NCBI GenBank assembly: GCA_006212115.1
Contig: PDUK01000032.1
Location: forward strand, 1 to 33,206
DNA length: 33,206 nucleotides
Reading direction: 5' to 3'
From: Thalassolituus sp.
GTDB lineage: Bacteria; Pseudomonadota; Gammaproteobacteria; Pseudomonadales; Oceanobacteraceae
Part shown: positions 17,878-26,691 of the stretch, piece after piece
How the letters are laid out: each line of letters begins with the position of its first letter
Position numbering within the stretch: the first letter of the stretch is position 1
Made by a program: the position numbers and the translations under genes
Notes under the pieces: model-generated
The model's input: the letters and a program-made list of their open reading frames with translations, nothing else
Databases searched by the model: none
What the model was told of the DNA's origin: nothing

Positions 17878-17905
17878 ACTATAAAGCACTGGGTCTCTGG
17901 AACAA
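17878..17905 (-). promoter_or_regulatory. Promoter candidate for fabB, with an upstream dyad
   Basis: Read on minus: TTGTTC, 16 bases, TATAGT, ending 79 bases before the fabB ATG. Just upstream (17922-17933) is AAACG-AA-CGTTT, a 5-bp inverted repeat that could be a regulator site; it resembles no FabR or FadR consensus well enough to name. Confidence 0.4.
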
Positions 17906-18023
17906 ATCAAAAACTGGGGAAAAACGTTCGTTTGGCTGATTTAGGGGTCTTCAGGGCGTAGCGGTGGCCGAGATGTGCCTCAGCACACCACTACAGGGCC
18001 GTGCTCAGGCCATTGTAAACCGC

Positions 18024-18791
18024 TTATGTTCGCGCCTTGCGCTCAATATACAGGCTGTTGTACCAGTAGCGGCTGAGTGCCAGCAGGGCGAGTGCGGCAG
18101 CCGAAATCGTTAAAAGCTGAGTGCCGGGGTAGCGGCTGTCGTGGAAGAGCATGGCGATACAGGTGAGCGTCATCAGGCCTGCTGCAAATCTCTGCAAGCC
18201 GACAGACTGTAACCACCAGATATCGTTAGTTAGTTTCTGCGCGATTAACGCGAACAGTAGTCCCGCGGCACTGCCAACAAGGATGTCCAACGGCCAGTGT
18301 GCGCCGACGGCGGCGCGACTGATGGCGGCGACCAGGGCAATCGCCAGTAGCGCGAGGGTGGCTGGAATACTGCGCATGTTAAGCGCAAGAAGACCCGCTG
18401 TGGCCAGAGCCGTGAATGAGTGTCCGGATGGGAAGGCATGGTTCTTTACTACTGGGCCAATCACTTTGAAGGTTTCGAGGTCCAGCACCGCCGGTGGACG
18501 GGGGATTTCCAGAAGATTCTTCAGTCCATGGACAAATAACGCGCCAATCACCAATAAAACAAAACCAGAGTTGAATATATGCGGCGCACGGCTGGCCACG
18601 ATGGCAATTACGGCAACGGCAAACAGGGTGTCTGCAACAAAGGTCATATTCGCCCAGAATACGTCGGGCAGAATACCGGCTTCGCGGTTAAACCAAAGAA
18701 ACAGAGGCTGGTTCAGCTGTTCGGAGCTGACACCGGCAGCCATTATCAGAAGTACCATGGCTGTAGAAATCAGCAGGGTATCCGTTTTCAT
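18024..18791 (-). CDS. PAP2-family membrane phosphatase
   Basis: A 255-residue membrane protein with the three PAP2 phosphatase motifs: KNLLEIPRP (K91, R98, P99), PSGH (121-124), and SRAAVGAHWPLD (R159, H165, D169). Several hydrophobic helices surround them. Such enzymes remove phosphate from undecaprenyl pyrophosphate, phosphatidylglycerol phosphate or lipid A. It is the last gene of a run in one direction, starting two bases after the stop of the ArnT-like transferase gene (18794), so the pair is surely co-translated. By context it may recycle the lipid carrier or dephosphorylate the acceptor lipid; this is inference. The gap to fabB (about 220 bases) holds an imperfect GCCTCAGCAC/GTGCTCAGGC stem at 17977-18010, possibly a weak terminator. 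Confidence 0.93.
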   Translation of the reverse strand: MKTDTLLISTAMVLLIMAAGVSSEQLNQPLFLWFNREAGILPDVFWANMTFVADTLFAVAVIAIVASRAPHIFNSGFVLLVIGALFVHGLKNLLEIPRPPAVLDLETFKVIGPVVKNHAFPSGHSFTALATAGLLALNMRSIPATLALLAIALVAAISRAAVGAHWPLDILVGSAAGLLFALIAQKLTNDIWWLQSVGLQRFAAGLMTLTCIAMLFHDSRYPGTQLLTISAAALALLALSRYWYNSLYIERKART

Positions 18792-18793
18792 TT

Positions 18794-20365
18794 TTAATCC
18801 TGATCCGGTGCTGTTGTCGTTTTTTCAGTACCACCGGTATGCCGAATAATGACGATGGGTCCGGACTGATACAGAATTTCATAAGGATGCTTAATCTTGC
18901 GCATGCGATCTTCGCGTCCGAAACCCACTTCGCCGGGTTTCAGGCCACGCCGTTCTGTCCATGTATCCAGATACACGTTGAAGCTGGGCATGTCGATTGA
19001 TTGAGTGACTACTGGCTGCCCAAGTTCTTTCGCAAACATAGCCGCGTCCCATACCGGGCGTTGCTGTGTTTCGCTGAATGTCGGAATGAATAAAAACCAA
19101 AGTACGACCGCTTGTATGACTCCGGCTAAAACGAGACCAAACCAAGGGCTGAAGCGCGTCCAGAAAATAACCGCCAGAGAGGCAAGCAGCCCCAGTGCAG
19201 CCAGTATGACGAAATGATTGTCAAAGTAGTCGGCGGCGCGTTGTGCTGTTGCTATCTCAATAGGGTTTGTCAGTCGCGCTTCGATAACTGGAATCAGCAG
19301 CGGGAATGCAACGAGAAGGCCAAGCAAAATGGCTGGGAATAATGCAGCTAGCCAGCGGCTCTTTAACCAGTCACGATAGCGTGCCATCAGAATAACCAGT
19401 GGCGTCACCCCATACAGGATGTAGTGGGGGAGCTTAGTGCTGGCGAGGCTGAACAAGGTCAGAACGACCAGAAACCAAATCCACAAGAAACGATTCAGCG
19501 GGTCGCCACCACTCAGTGTGGTTTTGATGCTTGGTAGAACTCTGATGAGCAGTCCACCAAAGGGCGCAAGAACAAACGGCAGTACGAGCGGGTAAAACAG
19601 CAGTCCACCGTCGTGTCCTTCCATCGCGTTATTGAAGCGATTGACGTTGTGCTTCATGAAGAAGCCGTCAATAAATTCCTGACCGTGAATCTGATAAGCC
19701 GCGATATACCAGGGCGCCGCAATCGCTAAGAAAATAATCCAGCCGGGGATGAAAAAGATGGCGCGTAAAAATTCCCGGGTATAGCCACTTGTAAGGTAGA
19801 AAAGTCCACCGGCCATGAACGGAATGGCAACCGCTACCGGGCCTTTTGTCAGCATTCCCAGACCCATCAGAACGTATATTCCGACCAGAAGTTTGGTCGA
19901 CGGCTTCTGGGTGTAGATGTACATCGCCAGCATGGTAGTCGCCAGCAACATGTTGAGCAGGCCATCGGCGGTAGCAACATGGGTAATGGCATTAATACCA
20001 GCAGCCGTGGCTGCCATCATGGCGGCGGCAACGGCAGTCTGTGGATCCAGAGTACGGCGGGTAAAAGCAAAGATAGCCATTACCCATAGAATGCCTGCTA
20101 ATGCTGATGGTAAGCGGAACACCCACACATCGGTCCCGAAGGCAGCTACGGATGTGGCTTGTAACCAGTAAATCAGAATCGGTTTGTCGAAGCGGATGCG
20201 GTCGTTGAGGTAGGTGGTAATAAAATCACCGCGCTCAAACATTCCCCGTGTTGCTTCACTGAATGCACCTTCGTCGTGGTCGAAGAGCAGAAAACCGTTG
20301 AGGTTCAGGGTCATCAGAACGACCACAAACCCCAACAGCCATAAAGGCATTGCTGAGCGGCTCAT
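18794..20365 (-). CDS. ArnT/PMT-like GT-C glycosyltransferase (GT39/GT83 type)
   Basis: The 523-residue protein is an integral membrane glycosyltransferase. After a first helix comes LLFDHDEGAFSEATRGM, the acidic motif (D31-E32) of the first periplasmic loop found in ArnT and protein mannosyltransferases. Then IRFDKPILIYWLQA and many hydrophobic helices follow (about 11-13), and a soluble periplasmic C-terminal part of about 100 residues. Such enzymes transfer a sugar from a polyprenyl-phosphate donor to lipid A, another lipid, or protein in the periplasm. The gene upstream encodes a GT2 enzyme of the type that makes such donors, eight bases away, and the downstream PAP2 gene is two bases away. 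Sugar and acceptor cannot be told from sequence. Confidence 0.92.
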   Translation of the reverse strand: MSRSAMPLWLLGFVVVLMTLNLNGFLLFDHDEGAFSEATRGMFERGDFITTYLNDRIRFDKPILIYWLQATSVAAFGTDVWVFRLPSALAGILWVMAIFAFTRRTLDPQTAVAAAMMAATAAGINAITHVATADGLLNMLLATTMLAMYIYTQKPSTKLLVGIYVLMGLGMLTKGPVAVAIPFMAGGLFYLTSGYTREFLRAIFFIPGWIIFLAIAAPWYIAAYQIHGQEFIDGFFMKHNVNRFNNAMEGHDGGLLFYPLVLPFVLAPFGGLLIRVLPSIKTTLSGGDPLNRFLWIWFLVVLTLFSLASTKLPHYILYGVTPLVILMARYRDWLKSRWLAALFPAILLGLLVAFPLLIPVIEARLTNPIEIATAQRAADYFDNHFVILAALGLLASLAVIFWTRFSPWFGLVLAGVIQAVVLWFLFIPTFSETQQRPVWDAAMFAKELGQPVVTQSIDMPSFNVYLDTWTERRGLKPGEVGFGREDRMRKIKHPYEILYQSGPIVIIRHTGGTEKTTTAPDQD

Positions 20366-20373
20366 GAAGATTC

Positions 20374-21432
20374 TCAGCTTGTTGTCGTTGAGTCAGTTTG
20401 CTTGGGTGCGGAAGCCGTAGCCCAGTCATCGTCACCCACGGGTACGGCATCATCGCGGTGATAAATGACGTATTGCTCCCGTTTCGACGACTCGAAATAC
20501 GTTCGGGAAATCAGCTCAGACAAAACACCGGTAGTTAGGAACTGTAGGGAAGCAATCAGGAACACTACTGCAATCAGAAACAGCGGCCGACCGCCAATGT
20601 CTTCACCAAGTGCGAATTTCACAAACGCCAGGTAAACCAACATCAGTGAACTGACCGAACCGAGTGCGAGACCAATCGAACCGAAGAAGTGACCCGGACG
20701 GGCGCGATAGCGCATAAAAAAGTAGACCGACAACAGGTCCAGAATTACCCGGAACGTACGCGAAATACCGTATTTGGACTCACCCGCTGTCCGAGCGTTG
20801 TGGTTGACTACAATTTCGCCAATACGGCTCGGCGGAACAACGGCCGCAACCCACGCAGGAATGAAGCGGTGCATTTCACCGTACAGTCGAACCTGCTTAA
20901 TCACGGATGCTTTATAGATCTTCAGCGAGCAGCCGTAGTCGTTAATGCGGACACCGGTGATTTTACCGATCAGGCGATTAGCGATACGGGATGGGATTTT
21001 ACGCAGGAATAAATCATCTTTGCGGTTTTTACGCCAACCCGTGAGCAGGTCAAGATCACGTTCAATCAGATGATCGACCATGCGGGGAATGTCGTTCGGG
21101 TCGTTCTGCAGATCGCCGTCGAGAGTGGCAATAAGCTCGCCTCGTGCTTCATCGATACCAGCTTGCATAGCGGCTGTTTGACCGAAGTTGCGGCGTAATT
21201 CAACCACGCGGACATGTGCACCATATTCGTCAGCTTCACGCTGCAGAGCTTGCGGTGTGCCGTCTGTAGAGCCATCGTCAACGACCAGCAACTCCCACTG
21301 TCCTTCATAGCTGGCCAGTGCTTCGTGCACTGCCGACACCATAGGTTTGGCATTTTCGATCTCGTTATACATAGGGATAACGATTGAAAGTGAAGGCTTG
21401 GCGTTTGTTGCCTCAGTCAAGGTAGATACCAC
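20374..21432 (-). CDS. GT2 polyprenyl-phosphate glycosyltransferase with C-terminal membrane helices
   Basis: Expected to move a sugar from a nucleotide-sugar to undecaprenyl phosphate at the inner face of the membrane, like ArnC, GtrB and dolichyl-phosphate mannose synthase. The 352-residue protein has LSIVIPMYNE at about 15-24, VDDGSTDGT (51-59), DGDLQNDP (105-112, the DxD region), and two hydrophobic helices at about 245-310, as in GtrB. The start is uncertain: a GTG at 21432, or a TTG at 21420, with no strong Shine-Dalgarno. It lies 57 bases after the flippase-like gene and eight bases before the ArnT-like gene, giving the donor-synthesis step of that cluster. Confidence 0.93.
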   Translation of the reverse strand: MVSTLTEATNAKPSLSIVIPMYNEIENAKPMVSAVHEALASYEGQWELLVVDDGSTDGTPQALQREADEYGAHVRVVELRRNFGQTAAMQAGIDEARGELIATLDGDLQNDPNDIPRMVDHLIERDLDLLTGWRKNRKDDLFLRKIPSRIANRLIGKITGVRINDYGCSLKIYKASVIKQVRLYGEMHRFIPAWVAAVVPPSRIGEIVVNHNARTAGESKYGISRTFRVILDLLSVYFFMRYRARPGHFFGSIGLALGSVSSLMLVYLAFVKFALGEDIGGRPLFLIAVVFLIASLQFLTTGVLSELISRTYFESSKREQYVIYHRDDAVPVGDDDWATASAPKQTDSTTTS

Positions 21433-21489
21433 GCTGGTCGTTTATTTTGTTGGGCGCGATGATACCGGAAACTTTATGTCGGTAAAACG

Positions 21490-22422
21490 TTACTCGACGG
21501 GCTTTTCGTCGAACCCTCTGTTCACGCCATGTGTAAGAACGACCAGAAGTCCGGTAAGAATAAAGGTCGAACCCAGTACGAACAGATGCAGGTTAACCGC
21601 TGCAGCAAGCGCAGCGGTTTTCTCAATGCCCCATGGAAGCAAGCCGGCCATGACACCGGCTTCATAGGTACCTGCTCCTGCTAACCCATGAATCGGCAGA
21701 ACGGAACTCAGCTCGCCGGTAGTCGCACCACTCCAGCTCGACGACAGCGGAAGGCCAGTAAACACGCTGAGCAACCAGGCAAACACTGCCAGCTTTAACG
21801 CCCAGTTTACAACGGTCCACAGTAATGCGCGGGCAAAGGTCAGTGGATGATCGGGAAGTGCGACCATCAGATCATGCAGGGTGGCCTTCCATCCGGTGCC
21901 TCCAGCAAGGTATGTGCGCAGCTTTTGTTGCATCAGTAGTGCGAGCATGGGGGCCATTAATACGAGAACCGCGATCACTACCCGAGTTTCGACTCCCCAT
22001 GGCGTCAGGGTCTGTAGGCTAATAAACGCTAATGCGAGTAATACGTATAAATCCAGTAGCCGCAGCCAGAGCAATGCAGGTGTGGAATGGCGATAGGGGA
22101 TGCCATATCGTTGCTTCATAAGAAGCGGAAAGCTGGCTTCGCCGCTGCGCATGGGCAGTAGGTTGTTGAAGAAGTTATGCAGTACTGTGATGCGAAGCAG
22201 TGGTAGGAACGACCCGCGCGTATACGTGGCAAAAAAATCATGAAAACGCACGGCGCGCAGAAGGTAACTGACCAGCATGAGGAGGAGGCCGATTGCCAGT
22301 TGCTGTGGCGGGACCGCTCGCCAGCTATCCAGAATACGCAGCCAACCGTAATGTTCTTCAACCAGCCAGATCAGGCCGAGAAGCAGAGCGGAACCAAGCC
22401 AGAATTTCCAAGATGTCAGCAC
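21490..22422 (-). CDS. Flippase-like membrane protein (UPF0104/lysylphosphatidylglycerol synthase TM family)
   Basis: The 310-residue protein has about eight hydrophobic helices and the pattern of the MprF-type membrane domain family: LLLMLVSYLLRAVRFHDF near the N-terminus, then NNLLPMRSGEASFPLL and a glycine-rich loop IHGLAGAGTYEAGVMAGLL. This family includes lipid-flipping modules. Standing first in a run with a GT2, a GT-C transferase and a PAP2 enzyme, it may flip a polyprenyl-phosphate sugar across the inner membrane. That is inference. It begins at a GTG (22422), with AAGGG about ten bases upstream. The AraC-family gene upstream ends at 22459. Confidence 0.82.
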   Translation of the reverse strand: MLTSWKFWLGSALLLGLIWLVEEHYGWLRILDSWRAVPPQQLAIGLLLMLVSYLLRAVRFHDFFATYTRGSFLPLLRITVLHNFFNNLLPMRSGEASFPLLMKQRYGIPYRHSTPALLWLRLLDLYVLLALAFISLQTLTPWGVETRVVIAVLVLMAPMLALLMQQKLRTYLAGGTGWKATLHDLMVALPDHPLTFARALLWTVVNWALKLAVFAWLLSVFTGLPLSSSWSGATTGELSSVLPIHGLAGAGTYEAGVMAGLLPWGIEKTAALAAAVNLHLFVLGSTFILTGLLVVLTHGVNRGFDEKPVE

Positions 22423-22458
22423 AAGAGCGCGCCCTTAAGTAGAACAGGCGCGTATTCT

Positions 22459-23559
22459 CTACACTTCAGCCGCCAGTCGCAACCAGGCGCTGCGAACCTG
22501 TCGGTTCGTTTCTTCGAGTGCGTTACTCAGTTCGCGACGGCGGAATTCGCCCGGGGAAATGCCCGTCCAGGTTTTGAAGCGGCGTTGGAAAGAGCGTGGC
22601 TCGGTAAAGCCGAGTCGCAGAGCGATATCTGATACCGACCAGTCTTTAGAAATCAGCCAGTCCTGGGACAACTCAAGACGCAGGTCGTCGAGGATTTGCT
22701 GGTAAGAGGAGTCCGCTTCTAATAAGCGTCGCTGTAATGTCCGTTCTGACATGCCCAGCTGGCTTGCCACACGCTCTCGCCGTGGGATCGTGCGCTCCAT
22801 CATAGCTTGCAGCGTTGATCTGACCTGAATCACAACCGGGTCACAGCGCTGTAGCTCCTGATGCTGCTTTTCAGCCTGCTCTTGCAGGGTTTTCAGCAGA
22901 GTCGGGTCTGGGTGTCGAATCGACAGGTCCATTAGCGAGGCGTCAAACTCCATTACGTTTACTCCTGAGTCGAAGATGAGTTCACAGCGGAAATAGCGTT
23001 GATAGCGTTCAAGCGTTTCTGCTGACGGGGCTTTGTGTTCAAAATAAATACGTATAGGGGCGATATCGTCGCGGCCGGTAACCCAGCGCGAATACTCGAC
23101 GGTCGTCGCCAGATATTCATCAATGAGGTGCGGTCGAACGAGATCGTCGCGGCAATAACAGTTCCAGCGAATCGATACGATGTTCTTTCCCTCAGACAGC
23201 TCTGTGGTACCCAGATTGCCTATCAGTGCTTCGTACTTTGGCACCAACCTGAGCGCTTCACCGCCGCTCTGACAATTCATGATCAGATACCCGACCAGAC
23301 CAAAAGCGCCCGGCGCTACATACCTGGCGCTGTTAAAGCCAAAGCTGTCGTCACCGGCTCGTGTGATAAGCCAACGCATCATGGCCTCAAAGTCATTTGC
23401 GTCGACTCTGGCCAATCGGTTGTCGATCACGCCGTGGTTCACAGAGCAGGCATTTAATGCGTCTGTTGGAGCGATTCCGTAGTCTTGTGCTGTTCGTAAA
23501 AACAGGCGTACAAAAGCAGACGAGACAGTACCCGTCAGGTAGTTATTATTCTTGTTCAT
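22459..23559 (-). CDS. AraC-family transcriptional regulator
   Basis: The 366-residue protein has an N-terminal arabinose-binding-like domain of the OruR/ArgR-type AraC regulators (roughly residues 10-205, with APGAFGLVGYLIMNC) and a C-terminal double helix-turn-helix (about 265-350): RRERVASQLGMSERTLQRRLLE, then WSVSDIALRLGFTEPRSFQRRFKTWTGISPGEFRR, the classic AraC signature. I chose the ATG at 23559 because GGAAGAG lies just upstream; starts at 23571 and 23604 are in frame but the first would place that Shine-Dalgarno inside the gene. It is divergent from the GlpD-like gene at 23806, and the 246-bp gap has a 21-bp-spaced direct repeat suited to this class, so it probably controls glpD and itself. 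The effector is unknown. Confidence 0.92.
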   Translation of the reverse strand: MNKNNNYLTGTVSSAFVRLFLRTAQDYGIAPTDALNACSVNHGVIDNRLARVDANDFEAMMRWLITRAGDDSFGFNSARYVAPGAFGLVGYLIMNCQSGGEALRLVPKYEALIGNLGTTELSEGKNIVSIRWNCYCRDDLVRPHLIDEYLATTVEYSRWVTGRDDIAPIRIYFEHKAPSAETLERYQRYFRCELIFDSGVNVMEFDASLMDLSIRHPDPTLLKTLQEQAEKQHQELQRCDPVVIQVRSTLQAMMERTIPRRERVASQLGMSERTLQRRLLEADSSYQQILDDLRLELSQDWLISKDWSVSDIALRLGFTEPRSFQRRFKTWTGISPGEFRRRELSNALEETNRQVRSAWLRLAAEV

Positions 23560-23677
23560 AAGCTCTTCCATGTATCTGGAACATTCGGCCGCGCTTCTGG
23601 ACAAACCAAAAGAGCCAACAGAATTAGAGGACGAGAGTTATACTGATTTAACGACATCGGTGCGGCAAGCACATGTG

Positions 23678-23705
23678 TGTTACAGAATGTTAGTGTCCTG
23701 TTACA
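23678..23705. promoter_or_regulatory. Direct repeat TGTTACA, 21-bp period, AraC-type site candidate
   Basis: TGTTACA at 23678-23684 and again at 23699-23705: same strand, starts 21 bases apart, two helical turns. AraC-family proteins usually bind such direct repeats. They lie between the divergent regulator and glpD-like genes. Confidence 0.5.
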
Positions 23706-23722
23706 TAGTTGCAGGCACTTCC

Positions 23723-23747
23723 TTTTGCGCAAATTTCTGGCGCAAAA
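23723..23747. promoter_or_regulatory. 8-bp inverted repeat TTTTGCGC/GCGCAAAA upstream of the GlpD-like gene
   Basis: TTTTGCGC (23723-23730) and GCGCAAAA (23740-23747) are exact complements around nine bases, ending 58 bases before the ATG at 23806. It is a good operator shape, separate from the TGTTACA repeats, and could serve a second regulator. Confidence 0.5.
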
Positions 23748-23805
23748 TGTAGCGAGTTGGTCTTGGCGGTAACGAGTACAGCATTAGATTTAGCGGAGTA
23801 ATTGA

Positions 23806-25452
23806 ATGCAGCAGCCGGAAACAAGCTGGTCGCAGGGCGGTCGGGAGTCCGATTGGAGCCGGATTCAGGCGGGGAGTCAGTGGGATATCATTATTGCCGG
23901 AGGCGGCATAACGGGTGCTGGTGTTGCACGTGAGGCCGCCCGTCGAGGCCTGAAAGTGTTACTTGTGGACCGACAAGACTTTTCCTGGGGGACCTCAAGT
24001 CGATCGTCGAAAATGGTTCATGGTGGCTTAAGGTACATTGCTCAGGGAGATGTGCGGACCACTTTGCATTCTGTACGTGAGCGCGAAAGGTTGATGCAGG
24101 AGGCCCCCGGTCTGGTGGATCTGATGCCCTACATGATGCCGCACTATGAAGGGCGGTTCCCCGGACGTTTTGCCTTTGGCATGCTGCTTAAGGTCTATGA
24201 TTTACTCGCCCGACGCCGCTATCACCAGTTTCACTCAGCGACAAAGATCGCTGAACGTTACCCATTTCTTAATCAGGCCGACTTGGTGGGTGCATCCGAG
24301 TTTGCTGATGCCGTAACGGACGACAGCCGTCTTGTTATGCGAGTTCTGCATGAGGCACGCAGTGACGGTGCAACGGTACTGAATTATGTCTCTGTATCTT
24401 CGTCGCAAGAGGGCGATGACCGTGTTCTGGTTTCACTGCGCAATGAGGTAACCGGCGAGACGGCTGACGTCAGTGCGTCAGTGCTGGTGAATGCAACCGG
24501 CGTCTGGGTGAATGAGTTGAGGGAGCAACGCGGAGAGCAAGCGAATGTGCGCCCGGCTCGTGGCAGTCATATCGTCATTGATCGTTCGAAATTGCCGACT
24601 GATGTGTCATTTACCATTCTCCACCCGGAAGACCAACGCCCGATTTTTGTGTATCCGTGGGAGGGGCGGACCGTAATAGGCACGACCGATCTCGATCACC
24701 CTAAGCCAGACAATGGTGAGGTCGGGATTACCCGGCGTGAACTCGATTATCTGTTGCGCCTTGCAAGCTTCCAGTTCCCGCAGGCACAGATCACAGAATC
24801 CGACGTCATCAGCAGTTGGGCTGGAGTACGACCGCTGGTATCGGGTGGCGCTGCAAACAGTTCTAAAGAGAGTCGGGATCATACCGTATGGAGAGACAAC
24901 CGACTGGTATCAGTGAGCGGGGGAAAGCTCACTACCTTCCGACTTATCGCTCTGGATGTACTTAAAAAAGCGTCAGACCTACTACCCGAAGTGGACGTGG
25001 ATAAGAAAGCGCGGGTGTTTACTGATGCCGGTAACCCCAGCATGGCCGTTGGTGTTTCTGAGCGGCAGTTGCGTCGATTGACGGGATATTATGGGCAGCA
25101 CGCTGAAGACATACTGGCGAGTGTTGAGGATGATTCAGAAGCGCTTAACACGGTATCTGATACCGAGGTACTCTGGGCCGAGCTCTGTTGGCAAGCTAAG
25201 TCAGAGGCAGTGGTTCATCTCGATGATTTGCTGCTCCGCCGCAATCGTCTAGGGCTTCTTTTACCGGATGGTGGTCTTGAACACGAATCCGAGTTGAAGC
25301 GCCGTTTGCAGCCGATTTTTGGATGGGACGATTTAAAGTGGCATGAAGAGGTAGCCCGGTATCGACTGATCTGGCAGCAGTTTTATTCCCTGCCGTCGCC
25401 GCAATCAGAAGCTGCCGCATCAACCTCAGATTCAGGTGCCGAGTGCGCCTGA
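23806..25452 (+). CDS. FAD-dependent glycerol-3-phosphate dehydrogenase, GlpD-like
   Basis: Expected to oxidise sn-glycerol 3-phosphate to dihydroxyacetone phosphate at the membrane, passing electrons to quinone. The 548-residue protein begins with the FAD Rossmann motif IAGGGITGAGVAREAARRG (about 29-47), then SSRSSKMVHGGLRYI, the DAO-family segment RPARGSHIVIDR, and GKLTTFRLIA at the C-terminal side of the flavin domain. It is about 45 residues longer than E. coli GlpD, with a 25-residue N-terminal lead and a longer C-terminus. No glpF or glpK lies next to it. Instead a divergent AraC-family gene does, so a specialised role is possible. Its end overlaps the convergent EAL-HDOD gene by 21 bases. 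Confidence 0.92.
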   Translation: MQQPETSWSQGGRESDWSRIQAGSQWDIIIAGGGITGAGVAREAARRGLKVLLVDRQDFSWGTSSRSSKMVHGGLRYIAQGDVRTTLHSVRERERLMQEAPGLVDLMPYMMPHYEGRFPGRFAFGMLLKVYDLLARRRYHQFHSATKIAERYPFLNQADLVGASEFADAVTDDSRLVMRVLHEARSDGATVLNYVSVSSSQEGDDRVLVSLRNEVTGETADVSASVLVNATGVWVNELREQRGEQANVRPARGSHIVIDRSKLPTDVSFTILHPEDQRPIFVYPWEGRTVIGTTDLDHPKPDNGEVGITRRELDYLLRLASFQFPQAQITESDVISSWAGVRPLVSGGAANSSKESRDHTVWRDNRLVSVSGGKLTTFRLIALDVLKKASDLLPEVDVDKKARVFTDAGNPSMAVGVSERQLRRLTGYYGQHAEDILASVEDDSEALNTVSDTEVLWAELCWQAKSEAVVHLDDLLLRRNRLGLLLPDGGLEHESELKRRLQPIFGWDDLKWHEEVARYRLIWQQFYSLPSPQSEAAASTSDSGAECA

Positions 25453-26649
25453 TTCTTCCGACACCAGAACAATAGCCTGCTCAATGGTCGTTTCCAGCTG
25501 GCTCGGTGTCAGACAGAGTTGTTTCCAGGGGATGGCATCAGCATCCCCGTGCTCCCAGCAGTGTATGGCGGCAAGGTGGCGGCCATAGATTCCAGTGTGT
25601 TTGCTGATGGCTTCGGTCAATTCATCTGGCAGGCTGACTTTGGCGCAGACTTCATCAATTGGCAGATCCAGCAGTGCATCGAGCAGGGAAAACAATCCCA
25701 GAGTGAATGCCGTATCCGGATCAAGCTCATCACTGAAGGCAGAAATTCCCTGCATCAGATGCGCTCTGAACAGGGCTTGTTGCTGCAAAATAGCGGGCTT
25801 ATCCGACAGCTTACCGAGAGCCAGAAGGTTCGCCCAGCGCTTTATGCGATTCAGACCCAGTGCCGTAGCGGCGCGTTGTAATGTGGTGATCGAAGCTCCC
25901 TGATTCACGGTTGGCGAGTTAGCCATCTGCAATAAACGGAAGCTGAGCTGAGGGTCACGGCGTACCGTATCTACAATATCTTCGAACTCCGCATCGGGTT
26001 TGTTCAACGCAGTAATCAACTGCATGACAGCGAGGTGCGAGTCGGGTGTGCGGCGGCCAAACATAGTGATCGGCTTGCTGAAAAAATATCCTTGGAACAA
26101 GTCGTAGCCAGCTTGTTTGCAGGCCTCGAATTCTTCGTGTGTTTCGACTTTCTCGGCCAACCATAGCAGGCCATCGCGGTGAAAAGTGTCGCGGATAGTG
26201 GCCGCATCGGATTTTCCTGTCAGCGCCGGTAAGTCGACCTTGACGATATCGGCATACGCCAACCATGTGGCTTGATCACTGCTACCGGTGAAGTCATCTA
26301 CGGCGATGCGGTATCCCTGTTTCTTAAGGCGTTTTACCGCTGCAATATTAGTCTCGCTGGGCGGGATATGTTCGAGTAGTTCTATGACCATTTCGTCAGG
26401 GGACAATGGCAGATCGATGACGAGGAAGTCGGCTGTGAAGTTGACGAAAGCGGGTAGGCCAGCTGTCACCGATGCCATGCCAATTTCGTGGAGGGCACCA
26501 ATGACGACTTCAGTCGTTGCATCATTCCCGTGCGCGTTCTGCCAGGTGACGTTGTCAGTGGGGACCGGCCGACACAACAGTTCATATGCGTAGATAGATT
26601 GTTGCTTATCTAAAATGGGCTGACGGGCCAGTAACGGACGGTCCTGCAT
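25432..26649 (-). CDS. EAL-HDOD signalling protein (YuxH/CdgJ-like)
   Basis: The 405-residue protein has an EAL domain (about 1-195) followed by an HDOD domain (about 200-390, containing FEDIVDTVRRDPQLSFRLLQMANS). Most EAL catalytic positions are present: E23 in ELL, N70, E90 in ELLE, D118 and D119, K137, E166 or E169, Q186. However, the loop after DDF is TGSSDQA rather than DFGTGYSS-like, so phosphodiesterase activity is doubtful. Family members act mostly through protein contacts and link c-di-GMP to motility or surface behaviour. It is divergent from cheV and convergent with the GlpD-like gene, which it overlaps by 21 bases. Confidence 0.9.
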   Translation of the reverse strand: MQDRPLLARQPILDKQQSIYAYELLCRPVPTDNVTWQNAHGNDATTEVVIGALHEIGMASVTAGLPAFVNFTADFLVIDLPLSPDEMVIELLEHIPPSETNIAAVKRLKKQGYRIAVDDFTGSSDQATWLAYADIVKVDLPALTGKSDAATIRDTFHRDGLLWLAEKVETHEEFEACKQAGYDLFQGYFFSKPITMFGRRTPDSHLAVMQLITALNKPDAEFEDIVDTVRRDPQLSFRLLQMANSPTVNQGASITTLQRAATALGLNRIKRWANLLALGKLSDKPAILQQQALFRAHLMQGISAFSDELDPDTAFTLGLFSLLDALLDLPIDEVCAKVSLPDELTEAISKHTGIYGRHLAAIHCWEHGDADAIPWKQLCLTPSQLETTIEQAIVLVSEESGALGT

Positions 26650-26691
26650 GAACGATTCACCAACTGAGTTACATTATTCACCGATTTTTTC

